Source: Micromonospora lutea (lineage in GTDB: Bacteria; Actinomycetota; Actinomycetes; Mycobacteriales; Micromonosporaceae). From it: 64,000 nucleotides of DNA. Both the position numbers and the translations under genes were made by a program. The stretch covers positions 35,727 to 99,726 of the forward strand of contig NZ_BOPB01000018.1 of assembly GCF_016863535.1 (NCBI RefSeq), written 5' to 3'. The notes under the pieces are model-generated. The model saw only the letters and a program-made list of their open reading frames with translations. It was not told the origin of the DNA and made no database searches. Shown here piece after piece: positions 24,337-34,200 of the stretch (positions are counted from its first letter, which is position 1; each line of letters begins with the position of its first letter).

Positions 24337-24651
24337 CTATCCGGGCATAGCCTCAGTAACACGCCGCAAGGCGTCCCAAAGGACGCCGGGCTTGACGTCG
24401 TAGTGCAGCGCGGATCGAGGCCCGCTGTCGCGGGGCCGGGCTGTGAGCGTTCCGGCCGACTGCAGACGCAGCATCACCGGGCGCACGATGCTGTCGCCCA
24501 GGCCGGCGTGCCGGGCGACCATACGGGTGGTGACCCCCTGGTTGTCCATCTGGGTCAGCTCCACGATCGCGCGGATGACGTCCGCAGCGGCACGGTTACC
24601 GAAGATCGCAGCTGAAAGCGACCGCCGGTCATCCGCTGCCTCGATCTGCAT
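24337..24651 (-). CDS. Winged-helix (MarR/ArsR-like) transcriptional regulator
   Basis: 104 aa from ATG at 24649-24651 (ATG 24669 would add six residues). The DNA-binding part is visible as GVTTRMVARHAGLGDSIVRP followed by VMLRLQSAGTLTARPRDSGP, a helix-turn-helix plus wing. It is divergent from the DNA hypermodification gene with only 50 bp between, so the two promoters must overlap and this protein probably controls both. Confidence 0.75.
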   Translation of the reverse strand: MQIEAADDRRSLSAAIFGNRAAADVIRAIVELTQMDNQGVTTRMVARHAGLGDSIVRPVMLRLQSAGTLTARPRDSGPRSALHYDVKPGVLWDALRRVTEAMPG

Positions 24652-24701
24652 ACGAGTATGGTGCAACACGTAACGCGTATCGCGTCACGAGAGGCGGCAA
24701 G

Positions 24702-25775
24702 ATGACTACCGCGACGGCGTCGGCCCGGCCTCGGCACGAGGAACCGCTCCGCTGTACTCCCGGAAGGGAGCAGGTCGGCGACGGCGAACCGCCGCCGCAG
24801 GTGACCATCGCGGGCCGGCGGCTGTCCCCAACAGTGGTGTTTGACACCTACTGGAGATTTGCGGCCACGAGGCAGGCGATCTACGAGGCGCGCATCGCTG
24901 GCCGGCCAGGGCCGTGGACGAACGATCCGATCTTGAGCCAGCACCGTTTCACGAACTGTTACCGGGCCGCTGACCGGGTAAGCCAGTACCTGATCTCCCG
25001 CGTGTCCTACGCCGGCGAGCAGGACATCGATGAGGTGTTCTTTCGGACACTGCTGTTCAAGACCTTCAACAAGATCTCGACATGGGAGCTGCTCACTGCA
25101 GCGGTCGGCACGCCTACCTGGAAGACCTACACCTTCGACGGGTACAACACTGTGCTCACCGAGGCGTTCGCCCGCAAACAGCGCTTGTACTCAGCCGCCT
25201 ACGTGGTGCCGCCGCCGTCGCTGGGCGAAGTGCGCAAACACGGCAACCATCTGCGTCTGATCGAGATGCTGATGAGCACGGGAGCGCCCCATCGGGTGCG
25301 GGACGCCGGCTCCATGCGAGCCGCTTTCAACCTCCTGCGTGGTTACCCGGCTATCGGCGATTTCCTGGCCTACCAGTATCTGATCGACCTGAACTACTCA
25401 GCGTCCTACGGCTACGGCGAGATGGAGTTCGTCGTGCCCGGACCAGGAGCACGCGACGGCATCCGCAAATGCTTCGGGTCCGCGGCGATCGGTATCGAAG
25501 CCGACATCATCCACTACATGGCGGACCACCAGGACGAACACTTTCAGCGGCTGGGACTGCGGTTCCGCGGGCTGCACGGGCGGCCGCTGCAGCTCATCGA
25601 CTGCCAAAACCTGTTCTGCGAAGTCGACAAATATGCGCGCGTCGCGCACCCGGACGTCGCCGGCGTCAGCGGCCGAACCCGGATCAAGCAGCGCTTCCAG
25701 GCCGTCGCTGACGCGATCCCGGCCTGGTTTCCGCCTAAGTGGGGCATCAACGGCCCCGCCCGGCTTGAACCCTGA
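24702..25775 (+). CDS. Putative DNA base hypermodification protein (HMUDK helical / aGPT-PPlase type)
   Basis: 357 aa. The segments FDTYWRFAATRQAIYEARIA, GRPGPWTNDPILSQHRFTNC, YRAADRVSQYLISRV and VFFRTLLFKTFNKISTWELL are the hallmark of the family annotated as 5-hmdU DNA kinase helical domain or alpha-glutamyl/putrescinyl thymine pyrophosphorylase, whose phage members act on 5-hydroxymethyl-dU in DNA. The P-loop kinase half of phage HMUDK is not fused here. Later parts (GYPAIGDFLAYQYLIDLNYS) keep the helix-hairpin-helix, DNA-glycosylase-like look. It is convergent with the TSase-like gene (37-bp gap). Family call is from memory of its signature; substrate is unproven. Confidence 0.75.
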   Translation: MTTATASARPRHEEPLRCTPGREQVGDGEPPPQVTIAGRRLSPTVVFDTYWRFAATRQAIYEARIAGRPGPWTNDPILSQHRFTNCYRAADRVSQYLISRVSYAGEQDIDEVFFRTLLFKTFNKISTWELLTAAVGTPTWKTYTFDGYNTVLTEAFARKQRLYSAAYVVPPPSLGEVRKHGNHLRLIEMLMSTGAPHRVRDAGSMRAAFNLLRGYPAIGDFLAYQYLIDLNYSASYGYGEMEFVVPGPGARDGIRKCFGSAAIGIEADIIHYMADHQDEHFQRLGLRFRGLHGRPLQLIDCQNLFCEVDKYARVAHPDVAGVSGRTRIKQRFQAVADAIPAWFPPKWGINGPARLEP

Positions 25776-25812
25776 CCATGGTGGCCGGGTCCGGCGGTGA
25801 AAGTGGGCGGCG

Positions 25813-26607
25813 CTATGCCGCCAACATCGGCGTGGTCTCGGTCAGTAGCGGTCGCAACAGCCTGATGGCATCGCCATCGAGCTGGGCGTAGCCGGCGGTA
25901 ACAGTCAGCGTGCCCGGTTCCAGGTCACTCTGCCGCGCCACATAGGCGAGCAGGTTTCCCAGGCCGAGGTAGTTGCCGTACGCCTTTTCCACCATGTAGT
26001 GGCTGCGGTACAGGGCGGCGAGGTGAAGCCGGCGGGTACGGTTGTCGAGCTGGAAGGAACAGTGGCTCAGGCACGGAAACTGCATGATGCCGTTGTCTCG
26101 TCCAGGTACCCGAATGGGCGCGGAGGCGGTCCAGGACTTGCCGTCCTTGGACGGGTCGGCAAGGTTGGCTTCGTAGCAGGCCGACTTGGGGTTGATCTTA
26201 CCCTGCAGGCGCAGCTGGCGGATGATGCCACCGATCTGGTCCACGCCGCCGTCCTTGCCGGGGTAGTCGATTAGCCGGTGGAAGTAGGTCCCCAGCCGGT
26301 TGCTGCTGTGCATCCGCTTCAGCGCCGGATAGAGATTCCTGTACCGGCTGACGAGATCCTCGTGCGTAGCCGTGTTGGCCGCGAGGGCAGCCGGGAAGAT
26401 GGTGTTAGCGACGGTGCGCACCGGCTGCATGCCCTTGACCGCGAGGATCCGGTCAAGCTCGGCCCGGACCACCGGATCGTCACGCTGCGGATCGAGGATG
26501 CGCACGACCGTGTGGAAGGCGCGGTGTGTGGGGACGTCGAGCAGCGCTCGGCAGGTCCGGACCCACGCAGTGGAGACGTCTAGCGCTTGGACGGTGAAGG
26601 TTTCCAT
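25813..26607 (-). CDS. Thymidylate synthase superfamily protein, possible dUMP/dCMP hydroxymethylase
   Basis: 264 aa. MQFPCLSHCSFQLDNRTRRL contains the likely nucleophile Cys179 in the FPCLSH context. LHLAALYRSHYMVEKAYGNY followed by LGLGNLLAYVARQ aligns with the TSase RSxD...G-x-P-x-N segment: Arg201-Ser202 are kept, the Asp is replaced by Tyr204, and Asn218 sits at the pyrimidine-reading Asn position. The housekeeping PPCH context is missing, so it is a divergent member like phage hydroxymethylases or TSase-like enzymes in modification islands. It ends an operon after acyl-carrier-like, XRE and ImmA/IrrE genes. Alignment is by eye; whether it methylates or hydroxymethylates is open. Confidence 0.7.
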   Translation of the reverse strand: METFTVQALDVSTAWVRTCRALLDVPTHRAFHTVVRILDPQRDDPVVRAELDRILAVKGMQPVRTVANTIFPAALAANTATHEDLVSRYRNLYPALKRMHSSNRLGTYFHRLIDYPGKDGGVDQIGGIIRQLRLQGKINPKSACYEANLADPSKDGKSWTASAPIRVPGRDNGIMQFPCLSHCSFQLDNRTRRLHLAALYRSHYMVEKAYGNYLGLGNLLAYVARQSDLEPGTLTVTAGYAQLDGDAIRLLRPLLTETTPMLAA

Positions 26608-26616
26608 GCCGGCTCC

Positions 26617-27582
26617 TTACTCCTGGTGGGCAGTTCGAGGGCGATCTGGCTCATTGGCGCAGCCCCAGGCATCGGCAGCACCAAGCCGGCGCACCGGTGC
26701 GACCACGGTGACGGAGATCAGGTCATGGCCGGGCACAAGGAAGGAGATCGCGGACGAGCGGCGGAAGCGCTCGGTGACTTCCACAGTCAGACCGGCGCGC
26801 CCGTCTGACTCAGGCACGCCGTTCACGGCGTTCTCTGCGGGGCGAGCATCCGAGTCCGCAGCAACCAGCCCGTCCGGCAGGTGTGTGATGCGGGCTCCGG
26901 GCGGTAACAGCAGCAGGTCGCCAGCGGCGACGTGGAGCACCGCTCCTCGGGCCGGCGGCCGGACCAGGAAAAGGTGCGACGCCGGCTTTTCCAGCGTGGG
27001 CCGGTGCAGGCGTGCCCGCAGGCGCTGCGGTGGGACGCGGGGCCACGAGGCGGCGGCCCTCGCATGGATCTTTTTCAGCCGGCCTAGGTGACGCACCGTT
27101 CCGGCATAGGATGTTCCGAGCCATCGGGCAACCTCATACGCCTCTTCCGGTTGCTGCACCTGCTCGATCCCGATGCGCCGCAGCGCGGCGTCGACCGCCG
27201 GTGGGGGCATGAGGAACCAGGCCGCGAAGCTCTCCGCCTGCATCTCGACCGCCGTCCACATCCGCCGTGGGTGCAGGCCGGCGATGTCTAGATCCGCATC
27301 GGCTCGGCTCCCGTGGTCGAAGGCGTGATGACCGAGCTCGTGGGCTGCGGTGTGGCGTAGACCGATCTCGTCGAGTGATGCGTTGAGCAGCACGGCGGGG
27401 CCGCTGTCGTCGGGTCCGAAGTAGAAGCCGAAAAGCTTCGGCATAGGACGCGTCAGGCAGTCGACCCCCGCAGCGCGCAGCGCGGCGAACACATCGACGT
27501 AGCCGGTTCGGTCGATGCCCAGGTCACGATGCACCTGGGGAGCGCGTAGCATCGCGGTCGCGTTTGCGGTCTGCCAATTCAT
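26617..27582 (-). CDS. ImmA/IrrE-type zinc metallopeptidase
   Basis: 321 aa. HTAAHELGHHAFDHGSRADA contains the HExxH motif (His81, Glu82, His85) and MQAESFAAWFLMPP supplies the downstream glutamate of the ImmA/IrrE (COG2856) family. Such peptidases cleave a partner XRE repressor on a stress or phage signal; the XRE gene sits 6 nt upstream in the same operon. The C-terminal ~100 residues (FLVRPPARGAVLHVAAGDLL, LTVEVTERFRRSSAISFLV) form a beta-rich extra domain. The TSase-like gene follows 9 nt after it. Confidence 0.85.
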   Translation of the reverse strand: MNWQTANATAMLRAPQVHRDLGIDRTGYVDVFAALRAAGVDCLTRPMPKLFGFYFGPDDSGPAVLLNASLDEIGLRHTAAHELGHHAFDHGSRADADLDIAGLHPRRMWTAVEMQAESFAAWFLMPPPAVDAALRRIGIEQVQQPEEAYEVARWLGTSYAGTVRHLGRLKKIHARAAASWPRVPPQRLRARLHRPTLEKPASHLFLVRPPARGAVLHVAAGDLLLLPPGARITHLPDGLVAADSDARPAENAVNGVPESDGRAGLTVEVTERFRRSSAISFLVPGHDLISVTVVAPVRRLGAADAWGCANEPDRPRTAHQE

Positions 27583-27588
27583 GGTTGC

Positions 27589-27981
27589 CTACGACTCGCC
27601 GCCGTCGTCACCGGCGCTCTTCTCGGCGATGCGTTTGAAACGCAGGTACTTGGCGTACTCCATGACCTCGGCGACGTCGCCTTCGGTCAACCCGGCGAGT
27701 GCGCGCGGAAGACCGGCCAGCGCGTGCTCGCCGACATCGGCGTCGGCGTTCTCGTCGAGAAAGTAGGTGGTCGGCAGGCTGTACAGCCGAGCGATCTTCT
27801 TGAGTTCCAGGCTATCGACCCGCCGCATTCCGCGCTCGATGTCGCTTACCGCGCTCCGTGCGATGCCGGTGTTCTGGGACACATACTGCTGGGACATGCC
27901 GAGGTACTCTCTGGTTGCCTTCAGGCGTTCGCCCAACCGGCGGAGTTCAGGGTCGGTCGTGCGGGTGTCGTGCTGGTCCAT
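27589..27981 (-). CDS. XRE-family HTH repressor
   Basis: 130 aa. LRRLGERLKATREYLGMSQQ, then YVSQNTGIARSAVSDIERGM and LKKIARLYSLPTTYFLDE form a standard XRE (lambda Cro/CI-like) domain over residues 12-78. The tail (GLPRALAGLTEGDVAEVMEY) is typical of XRE partners of ImmA/IrrE peptidases. It is followed by its peptidase after 6 nt and preceded by the carrier-protein-like gene with a 2-nt gap. It probably represses the operon and the divergent MazG-type gene. Confidence 0.85.
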   Translation of the reverse strand: MDQHDTRTTDPELRRLGERLKATREYLGMSQQYVSQNTGIARSAVSDIERGMRRVDSLELKKIARLYSLPTTYFLDENADADVGEHALAGLPRALAGLTEGDVAEVMEYAKYLRFKRIAEKSAGDDGGES

Positions 27982-27983
27982 GG

Positions 27984-28238
27984 CTATGAGCTTTCTGTGA
28001 TGATGCAGTGAACAGTGTGGGCGAAGGTCAGCACCGAGCGGGCGGACCTCGCGACCTCGGCATTCGCCGAAACCTTTATCTGATACTTCGCCTCGATGTC
28101 AGTGAGGATTTCTGCGATGAAGATGGAGTCGATGGGCAACTCGTGACCTTCGGCAGCGAGTCTCGCCTCAAGATCTCGGGCGGGTTCCTTGAAGTGAACG
28201 GCAAGCGCGTCAATGATCGCGGACATCACGTCGCTCAC
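27984..28238 (-). CDS. Acyl-carrier-protein-like small protein
   Basis: 84 aa from GTG at 28236-28238 (GTG 28244 possible). It begins VSDVMSAIIDALAVHFKEPA and has LPIDSIFIAEILTDIEAKYQ, which looks like the phosphopantetheine site (DSxxxxEIL) at the start of helix II of carrier proteins, then a C-terminal helix. A lone carrier protein at the head of an XRE-ImmA-TSase operon is unusual. The fit to ACP is by motif only; a coincidental DS in another four-helix protein is possible. Confidence 0.55.
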   Translation of the reverse strand: MSDVMSAIIDALAVHFKEPARDLEARLAAEGHELPIDSIFIAEILTDIEAKYQIKVSANAEVARSARSVLTFAHTVHCIITESS

Positions 28239-28365
28239 CGTCACCCTGTCAGTGCTCGTTGTCCTCACCCCTCTTGCTGTCGGCAAATCCGACCCCTTGT
28301 GGCATCATACGACAGATGCCGTCGGGAAGCCAGACGGCGTGTCGGTTCATCAGGCAGGAGCGCTC

Positions 28366-29244
28366 GTGGAGTTCGGTCGGTATCAGAAAGCGGCGGTCAA
28401 GACATTGCAGGGCTCCGGGAACGAGCAGGACTCGGTCGTCGTTCCCCTGCTCGGCCTGCTCGGCGAGGCAGGCTCGGTCGCCACCGCATACAAGAAGCAC
28501 CTGCGCGACGGTCCCGGCCGTCCGCTCGGCAAGCAACAGATCCGCGAAGAGCTGGGCGACGTCCTCTGGTACGCCGCCACGCTGGCCGACAGCTTCGACC
28601 TTGACCTCGACGACGTCGCCGCAGCCAGCTTGGAGAAGGCCAAGCAGCGGTGGCGCCCGTCCGATCTGGAAGAGCCGCTGCTGGACGAGCACTTCCCACC
28701 GGGCGAGCAGCTGCCCCGCCGGGCCGTCTTCACCTTCACCCCCACCGTCCGAGAGTCCGACGGGCGTACTGTGGTCATGCTTAGCCGCGACGGAGTACCG
28801 GTCGGTGATCCTCTCACCGATGCCTCCGCCGTCGATGACGACTACCGGTACCACGACGCCTTCCACCTGGCCCACGTTGCGGTACTCGGGTGGTCACCGG
28901 TCATGCGATCGCTGCTAAGGGTCAAGCGAAAGAGTGCTCCGGCCATCGACGAGGCAGAGGACGGCGGTCGTGCCATCGCCATCGAGGAAGGCATCTCCGC
29001 GCTCGTGTTCTCCTACGCCTCCCGACACGGCTTCTTCGACCACCTGCAGCACGTGGACAACGAACTGCTTCAAACCATCACGACCATGACCGCCCATCTC
29101 GAGGTCAGCAACTGCAGGCCCGCCGACTGGGAGCAGGCCATCCTGACCGGATACCGATGCTGGCGCACCCTGACGGCGCAGAACGGCGGCACGCTGGAGA
29201 TCAACATGGAGGAACGAACCATGCGGGTACTACCTGCCGATTGA
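28366..29244 (+). CDS. MazG-like nucleoside triphosphate pyrophosphohydrolase with C-terminal extension
   Basis: 292 aa from GTG at 28366, five bases after AGGAG. Residues 1-100 are MazG-like: PLLGLLGEAGSVATAYKKHL and QIREELGDVLWYAATLADSF carry the acidic metal-binding residues (EA.., EELGD). The C-terminal ~180 residues (YRYHDAFHLAHVAVLGWSPV, AIAIEEGISALVFSYASRHG, LEVSNCRPADWEQAILTGYR) are a conserved extension of one MazG subfamily often found with nucleotide-modifying genes. Divergent from the carrier-protein/XRE operon. It may clear normal or modified dNTPs; it could equally be a defence enzyme depleting nucleotides. Confidence 0.8.
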   Translation: MEFGRYQKAAVKTLQGSGNEQDSVVVPLLGLLGEAGSVATAYKKHLRDGPGRPLGKQQIREELGDVLWYAATLADSFDLDLDDVAAASLEKAKQRWRPSDLEEPLLDEHFPPGEQLPRRAVFTFTPTVRESDGRTVVMLSRDGVPVGDPLTDASAVDDDYRYHDAFHLAHVAVLGWSPVMRSLLRVKRKSAPAIDEAEDGGRAIAIEEGISALVFSYASRHGFFDHLQHVDNELLQTITTMTAHLEVSNCRPADWEQAILTGYRCWRTLTAQNGGTLEINMEERTMRVLPAD

Positions 29245-29447
29245 TGCGGCGACGTCTACGAAAGCCCGGGCAGGGCACCCTTTGCGAGTCGGTGCCGACG
29301 GCCGACGATCGCGGGCGGCCGCGTCGGTGGCTCGAGGCTGGGGGAATCGATGGTGGCGGGGAGGGCACGACGAGTCGGTACACGACGCTAGCCTCGGTGA
29401 TTCACGTTGATCGTCGATCATGGCCGTTCGTCGGCGTGTAGATAAGC

Positions 29448-29519
29448 GGAAGTACCTGCCCTGCAAGGGAAACTTGTGATTGCGACATCTACAGGTTTCT
29501 CTTCGAGGGAGGCACTTCC
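29448..29519. repeat. Large imperfect hairpin ahead of the transposase start
   Basis: GGAAGTACCTGCCCTGCAAG (continuing to TTGT, 29448-29477) is nearly complementary to ACAGGTTTCTCTTCGAGGGA (continuing GGCACTTCC, 29491-29519). The two ~29-nt arms end 3 nt before the GTG of the transposase, and the right arm includes the only purine-rich ribosome site (GAGGGAGG). In a read-through transcript it would hide that site and limit transposase synthesis. Confidence 0.6.
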
Positions 29520-29522
29520 GAG

Positions 29523-30904
29523 GTGCAGCTTACGGCGTGGTCGAGGGATCTGCGGGTCACCGCGGGCGGGTCGGGTGTGGTGTCGCATGTCGGTGCGGCG
29601 TTGTTGCGGTTGCTGGCGGATCGGGCCGGGTTGACCGTGGCGTTGTCGGCGGGGCTGGCCCGGGCCGGCCGGTGGCCGGTGCATGATCGGGGTCGGGTGC
29701 TGGTCGACCTAGCGGTGATGATCGCTGACGGTGGGGAAGCGATCGCGGACATCGACGTGCTGCGTCACCAGCGGGAGGTGTTCGGGCCGGTGGCCTCGGA
29801 CACCACGGTGTGGCGGGCCCTGGACGAGATCGGCGTGGTCCAGTTGCGGCGCATCGCCGAGGCCAGGGCGAAGGTGCGCGCCGGGATGTGGCAGCTGTTC
29901 GGCGGTCCGCCAGCGGCGCGGGCGGCGGGCCGGGGCGTCGGCGCCGGTGTGGTGGTGCTGGACGTGGACTCGACGATCGTGATCGCGCACAGCGACAAGG
30001 AAGGCGCTGCGGCCACCTACAAGCACAGCTTCGGGTTCCATCCGATCCTGGTGACCTGCGACAACACCGGGGAACTGCTCGCCATCACGCTGTGGCCGGG
30101 CAACGCCGGCGCGAACACGGCCGCCGATCACCTCGACGTGCTCGCCCAAGCGGTCGCGCAGGTCCCCGCACCGCACCGCCCGCACCTGCTCATCCGGGGC
30201 GACTCCGCGGCAGCCACCCACGCCGTGCTCGACTGGCTCACCGAACAGGACAGCAAGCGCGGCCGGCGGGTGGAGTACTCCCTCGGTTGGTCGATCGGCG
30301 AGACCGAACGCGCCGCCATCACCGGCCTGCCCGCCTCGGCCTGGTCGCCGGCGATCGACGCCGACGGCGGTGTGCGCGAAGGCGCCGCCGTGGCCGAACT
30401 GACCGGCCTGCTGCACCTGCCCGGCTGGCCGGCCGGGATGCGGGTCATCGTCCGGCGGGAACGCCCCCACCCCGGCGCCCAGCTGACGCTGTTCGAGGAA
30501 CGCGACGGCTGGCGCTACACCGCCTTCGTCACCAACACCACCACCGGCGCCTTGCAGTGGCTGGAGGCCCGCCACCGGGCCCACGCCCGCGTCGAGGACC
30601 GGATCAGATGCGCCAAGGACACCGGCCTTCGCCGGTTACCCTCCCGCGAGTTCGCCATCAACGCCGCCTGGTGCACTGCAGCGGCGATGGCCGTCGACCT
30701 GATCGCGTGGCTGCAGCTCATCGGCCTCGACGGCGACCTGGCCAAGGCTGAACCGAAACGGCTGCGCTACCGGATCCTGCACACCGCCGCCCGACTCGTG
30801 CGCGGCCAACGCCGCCGCTGGCTGCGCATCCCGCCACCTGGCCCTGGGCCGAACACATCACCGCCGCGTTCAACCGGATCGCGGCCATCCCCGCCCCCGG
30901 CTGA
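29523..30904 (+). pseudogene. IS1380 family transposase, frameshifted near the C-terminus
   Basis: It starts at GTG 29523. The DDE core is present: VVVLDVDSTIVIAHSDKEGA, HLLIRGDSAAATHAVLDWL and the C-terminal RIRCAKDTGLRRLPSREFAI, typical of IS1380. Near 30829 the sense switches frame: one G is missing in CGCATCCCGCCACCTGG, and the normal ending (WPWAEHITAAFNRIAAIPAP, stop at 30902-30904) is read in the next frame. Unshifted translation would run on to 31202 with meaningless Pro/Arg-rich residues. The catalytic residues are upstream of the shift, so residual activity is not excluded. Confidence 0.85.
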
Positions 30905-31212
30905 CCAGCTCAGCCGCTGTCCCAACAACCGGAGGACCCCCAGGAGACCACGCCCGCCGCCGCGACAGACGGCCCGCCACCACGCCCGGAACCAACAACA
31001 CATCGATCAACAGCGAACAGATCTACCGGGCGGAAAGAGCCGGCGTCAGGCGCGAATCATCGAGGCTAGGTGCGCCTCGGGCGGCAGGAAAGGGCTTGAT
31101 CGACGGGGGTTGGAAGACGTTCAGGTGCGTGTGACTGACCGATCTGGTGGAGCCGGAAGGATCATCATGTGGATGGTTCTGGTGGTCAGATGGCCTGACT
31201 GAGCTACATCGA

Positions 31213-34200
31213 TCAGCTGTGCTTGCGGGGACGCCCGCGCTTCGATTTCAGTGGACGCCAAGCGCGTAGATCCTTCTCGGTGACATCCCACCGGACCATC
31301 AAGTCGTCTAGCAGTGTGCGGTGGCTCTCGTACTGCTGGTCGCTACACCATTGCTTTACCCACGGCAGCAACTCGAGCAGGCCGGCGAGCAGCGGTACGC
31401 CGTCCTCGCGAGTCGGCGCGGCCGACGCGAGGTTGGATAGCACCATCGCACGGTCCTCGACGGGCCAGCCGGCCCACCCCACCATGGCGTCCTTGATGGC
31501 GCCTCCCGAGCGTGCATAGGACACGAACCGTTCGCCAGGCACGTCGTACTTGCCACGGTGTCGCCAGTAGCTCACCTTTAGGAAGTCGGCGCTGCTGTAC
31601 TTCGGTGGCATCGGGGTCGGCCCAGTAAGACCCAAGTCCTGTTCCCGTTGTAGCCGCCACGTCTCCTCCCACTCAGCGCGCTTTACGATGCCCGAGTCTC
31701 GATAACGTAGGGCGGCGAGGTGGGGGACGACCTCGTCCGCGAACAGGTCTCTTACGACGTCGACCAGCGGTTGGCCTGGTGCGTACAGTTCAGCGGCCTG
31801 GATGAACGCCGGGTCCTCGCCCAGCAGCTCGGCTAGCTCCACGATCGTTCGCGGTCGTGCACGTCTTGCGCCGTCTGCGATGTCGTACCAGAGCTCGGCC
31901 GTCTCACACCTGTCGAGCAACCAGGTGCGCAGCGCTCCGGCCGCCATGGCGTCCCAGCCAGGGGAGGCCCATCGTCGTTTGAACTCCGGCCGTTCGAGAG
32001 TCCGCAGCCGACTGTCCCGCTGCATCGCGTCGATGCGCCGCTCGACCACCTCACGGTAGGACGCTGGCCAGTGGGCGGGGAGGTCGGTGGTCGGGAGCGC
32101 GCCGTGCCGCACAAACCAAGCAGTGTCCAGCTCGCCGGCGACCATCTGTCGGGCCATGACGATCTCGAATGCTCGCTGGCCGAAGGCCAATGATGGAACG
32201 GCAGAGGCGGCGGCCACTAGGCCCGCTTCCTCGGTCAAGCCATACCGGAGATAGACCTCCCAGTCCAGTTCCTCCTGCAGGGCCACCATGCGGGCGCGGA
32301 TAGCTTCCCACCGGGAACGAGCCGTGGAGAACCCTTCGCGGCTCGGGGACTGGTGGCTGAGGACCGCTGCGGGAGTGGCCTCAGACAGCTCCAGGGCGAG
32401 CCGATCCAACTCATCGGCGTACGTGGTGCGCAGCTTCTCGGGCAATGGGAGCTCGCGCAGCCGGGTGGCGGCGATCTCGTAGAAGGCGTCCCAGGGTTCG
32501 CCGGTACCAGTCTGGTCGACGCCAGGCCTGCCCTTGCTGTTGCTGCCCTGCTTTAGCCAGAAGCAGACCGAGGAACTGTTGAGCCATGCGGTCAGGTCGG
32601 TGCGGCGCTGTGCCGCGTCGGGGGAGAGCTCGATGATCGGTGCGGAGTGCAGTGGCACCTCATCCCTGTGCAGGGCGGCGAAGTGGTTGTGGGTGGCAAC
32701 CCAGGAGTACGTGATCAGCCGGGCGTGGGTGCCCCTCCGACCAACGAACTGATGCCAGTCGTACCAAGGTCTTCCGCTCTTGTTGGCAGATCCGTCGAAA
32801 CCGGATGGGCGGTTCCGCAGCACCAGACCGTACGGCCACAGCCGTCGTAGATGCGCGGGATGCTGGTCGATCGAGATGATATCGCCCGATGAATCGTACG
32901 GGCAAAAAGCGTAGCGGTCGGCCTGGGCGTTCCAGTCCCGGACTTTGGAGCCGGAGATAACGCCCACGAGGGCGTCGTCAGCAGGAATTCCGAGCGTCGC
33001 GAACGTGTGACGTGGTGCGGTGAAGATGTCGTCCGATCCCGTGTTAGCGAAGTATCCAATTCGCACCACGTAGTCGTTCAGCCGACGTGGCGCAGCGGCA
33101 ATCTCCGCGAGGACCTCGTCCGCCTCGCTTGTCGCAATCGTCAGCGGAAACGAACGGAGTTGCTCTCGGCTGACGTAGCGAGACGCCGACCACGTGTCGG
33201 CGCGACCAGGACGCGCTGTCTGTCGCAGCAACGATCGCCAGACCGGCGCCCGAGCGGGATCGGACGGGACGGCCGGCTCGCCGCGCAGACCGGCCACGGT
33301 GAGCACCGGCACCGCATCACGAGGCGGCTCATTGCGGCCGATCAGTATCACTGTGGGCGTGCCGTGGCCTGGGATGAACGCGCCCGAAGTGTCGATGATG
33401 TGAGTGAGCGCGACCCGGTGCCCGAAGAACTCCTCGACGAGCCTTCGACCGAACTCGCGCTTCATGAACGAGTTGGACGTCAGTTGACCGACATGGCCGC
33501 CGGGCCGCGCCAACTGGAAAAGCCTCTGTGAGAAGGGGATCGTGAGGGCGTACCTGCCGACGCATGCGTCGTACCGGGCACGGTAGACCTCGTTGAGGAC
33601 CTTGTCCCGCACCGTGGTGTAGGGCGGATTGCCTACCACCACGTCGTAGCCGCCACCGAAGGGGTCCTCGACCAGCGAATCGGCGACGGCTACCGAGAAT
33701 CTCCAGTCGAACCGGGCAACCTCGCTGAGCTTCGTGGCACCAGACGCGCGCACTGCAGCCATGAGCAGGCGGAACCGGGTGATAGCCACGGCGAAAGGGT
33801 TGAGATCTACCCCGTGCACGGAGCGCAGCGCACGACCGACCAGATCCTCGACGGCAACCGTGGGAGCGGCCTGCTGCCAGACGGAAAACAGCCGCGTGAA
33901 TGCCTCCAGGACAAAATGCCCCGACCCGCAGACCGGATCCATCAGGCGAAGGGCCTCATGCCCACGCTCCTGAAGTGCAGGTTCAAGCGTGAGATCCAAG
34001 ATGAACTCGGTGACGAAGGCAGGCGTCTGCAGTAGGGCGTACTGCTTGCTGGCCTTCTCGTCGATGACCTGGTAAAGGTCGCCTAGGAAGCGGGTGTCCA
34101 AGTCCGCGGTGGCGAGGTCGTGGGCCATTCCGCCGTTCGTGTCGGGGCGGTTCCAGAAGGCAACCAGGTTGCCGGCCATCTGGTCCGAGACCGGCAGGTC

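Larger units (their letters stand above)
29388..31069 (+). mobile_element. IS1380-family insertion sequence
   Basis: The ends are imperfect inverted repeats, CTAGCCTCGGTGATTCACG (29388-29406) and, reversed at 31051-31069, the same with two changes. The 1,682-bp length and single transposase fit IS1380. I see no target duplication directly outside the ends, so it may be an old insertion. It lies between the MazG-type gene and pglX and has damaged its own transposase frame. The last ~150 bp before the right end contain no gene. Confidence 0.8.

Noticed and set aside
30905..31202. C-terminal extension of the transposase
   Set aside because: Pro/Arg-rich nonsense read after the one-base frameshift; the true stop is at 30902-30904 in the shifted frame.
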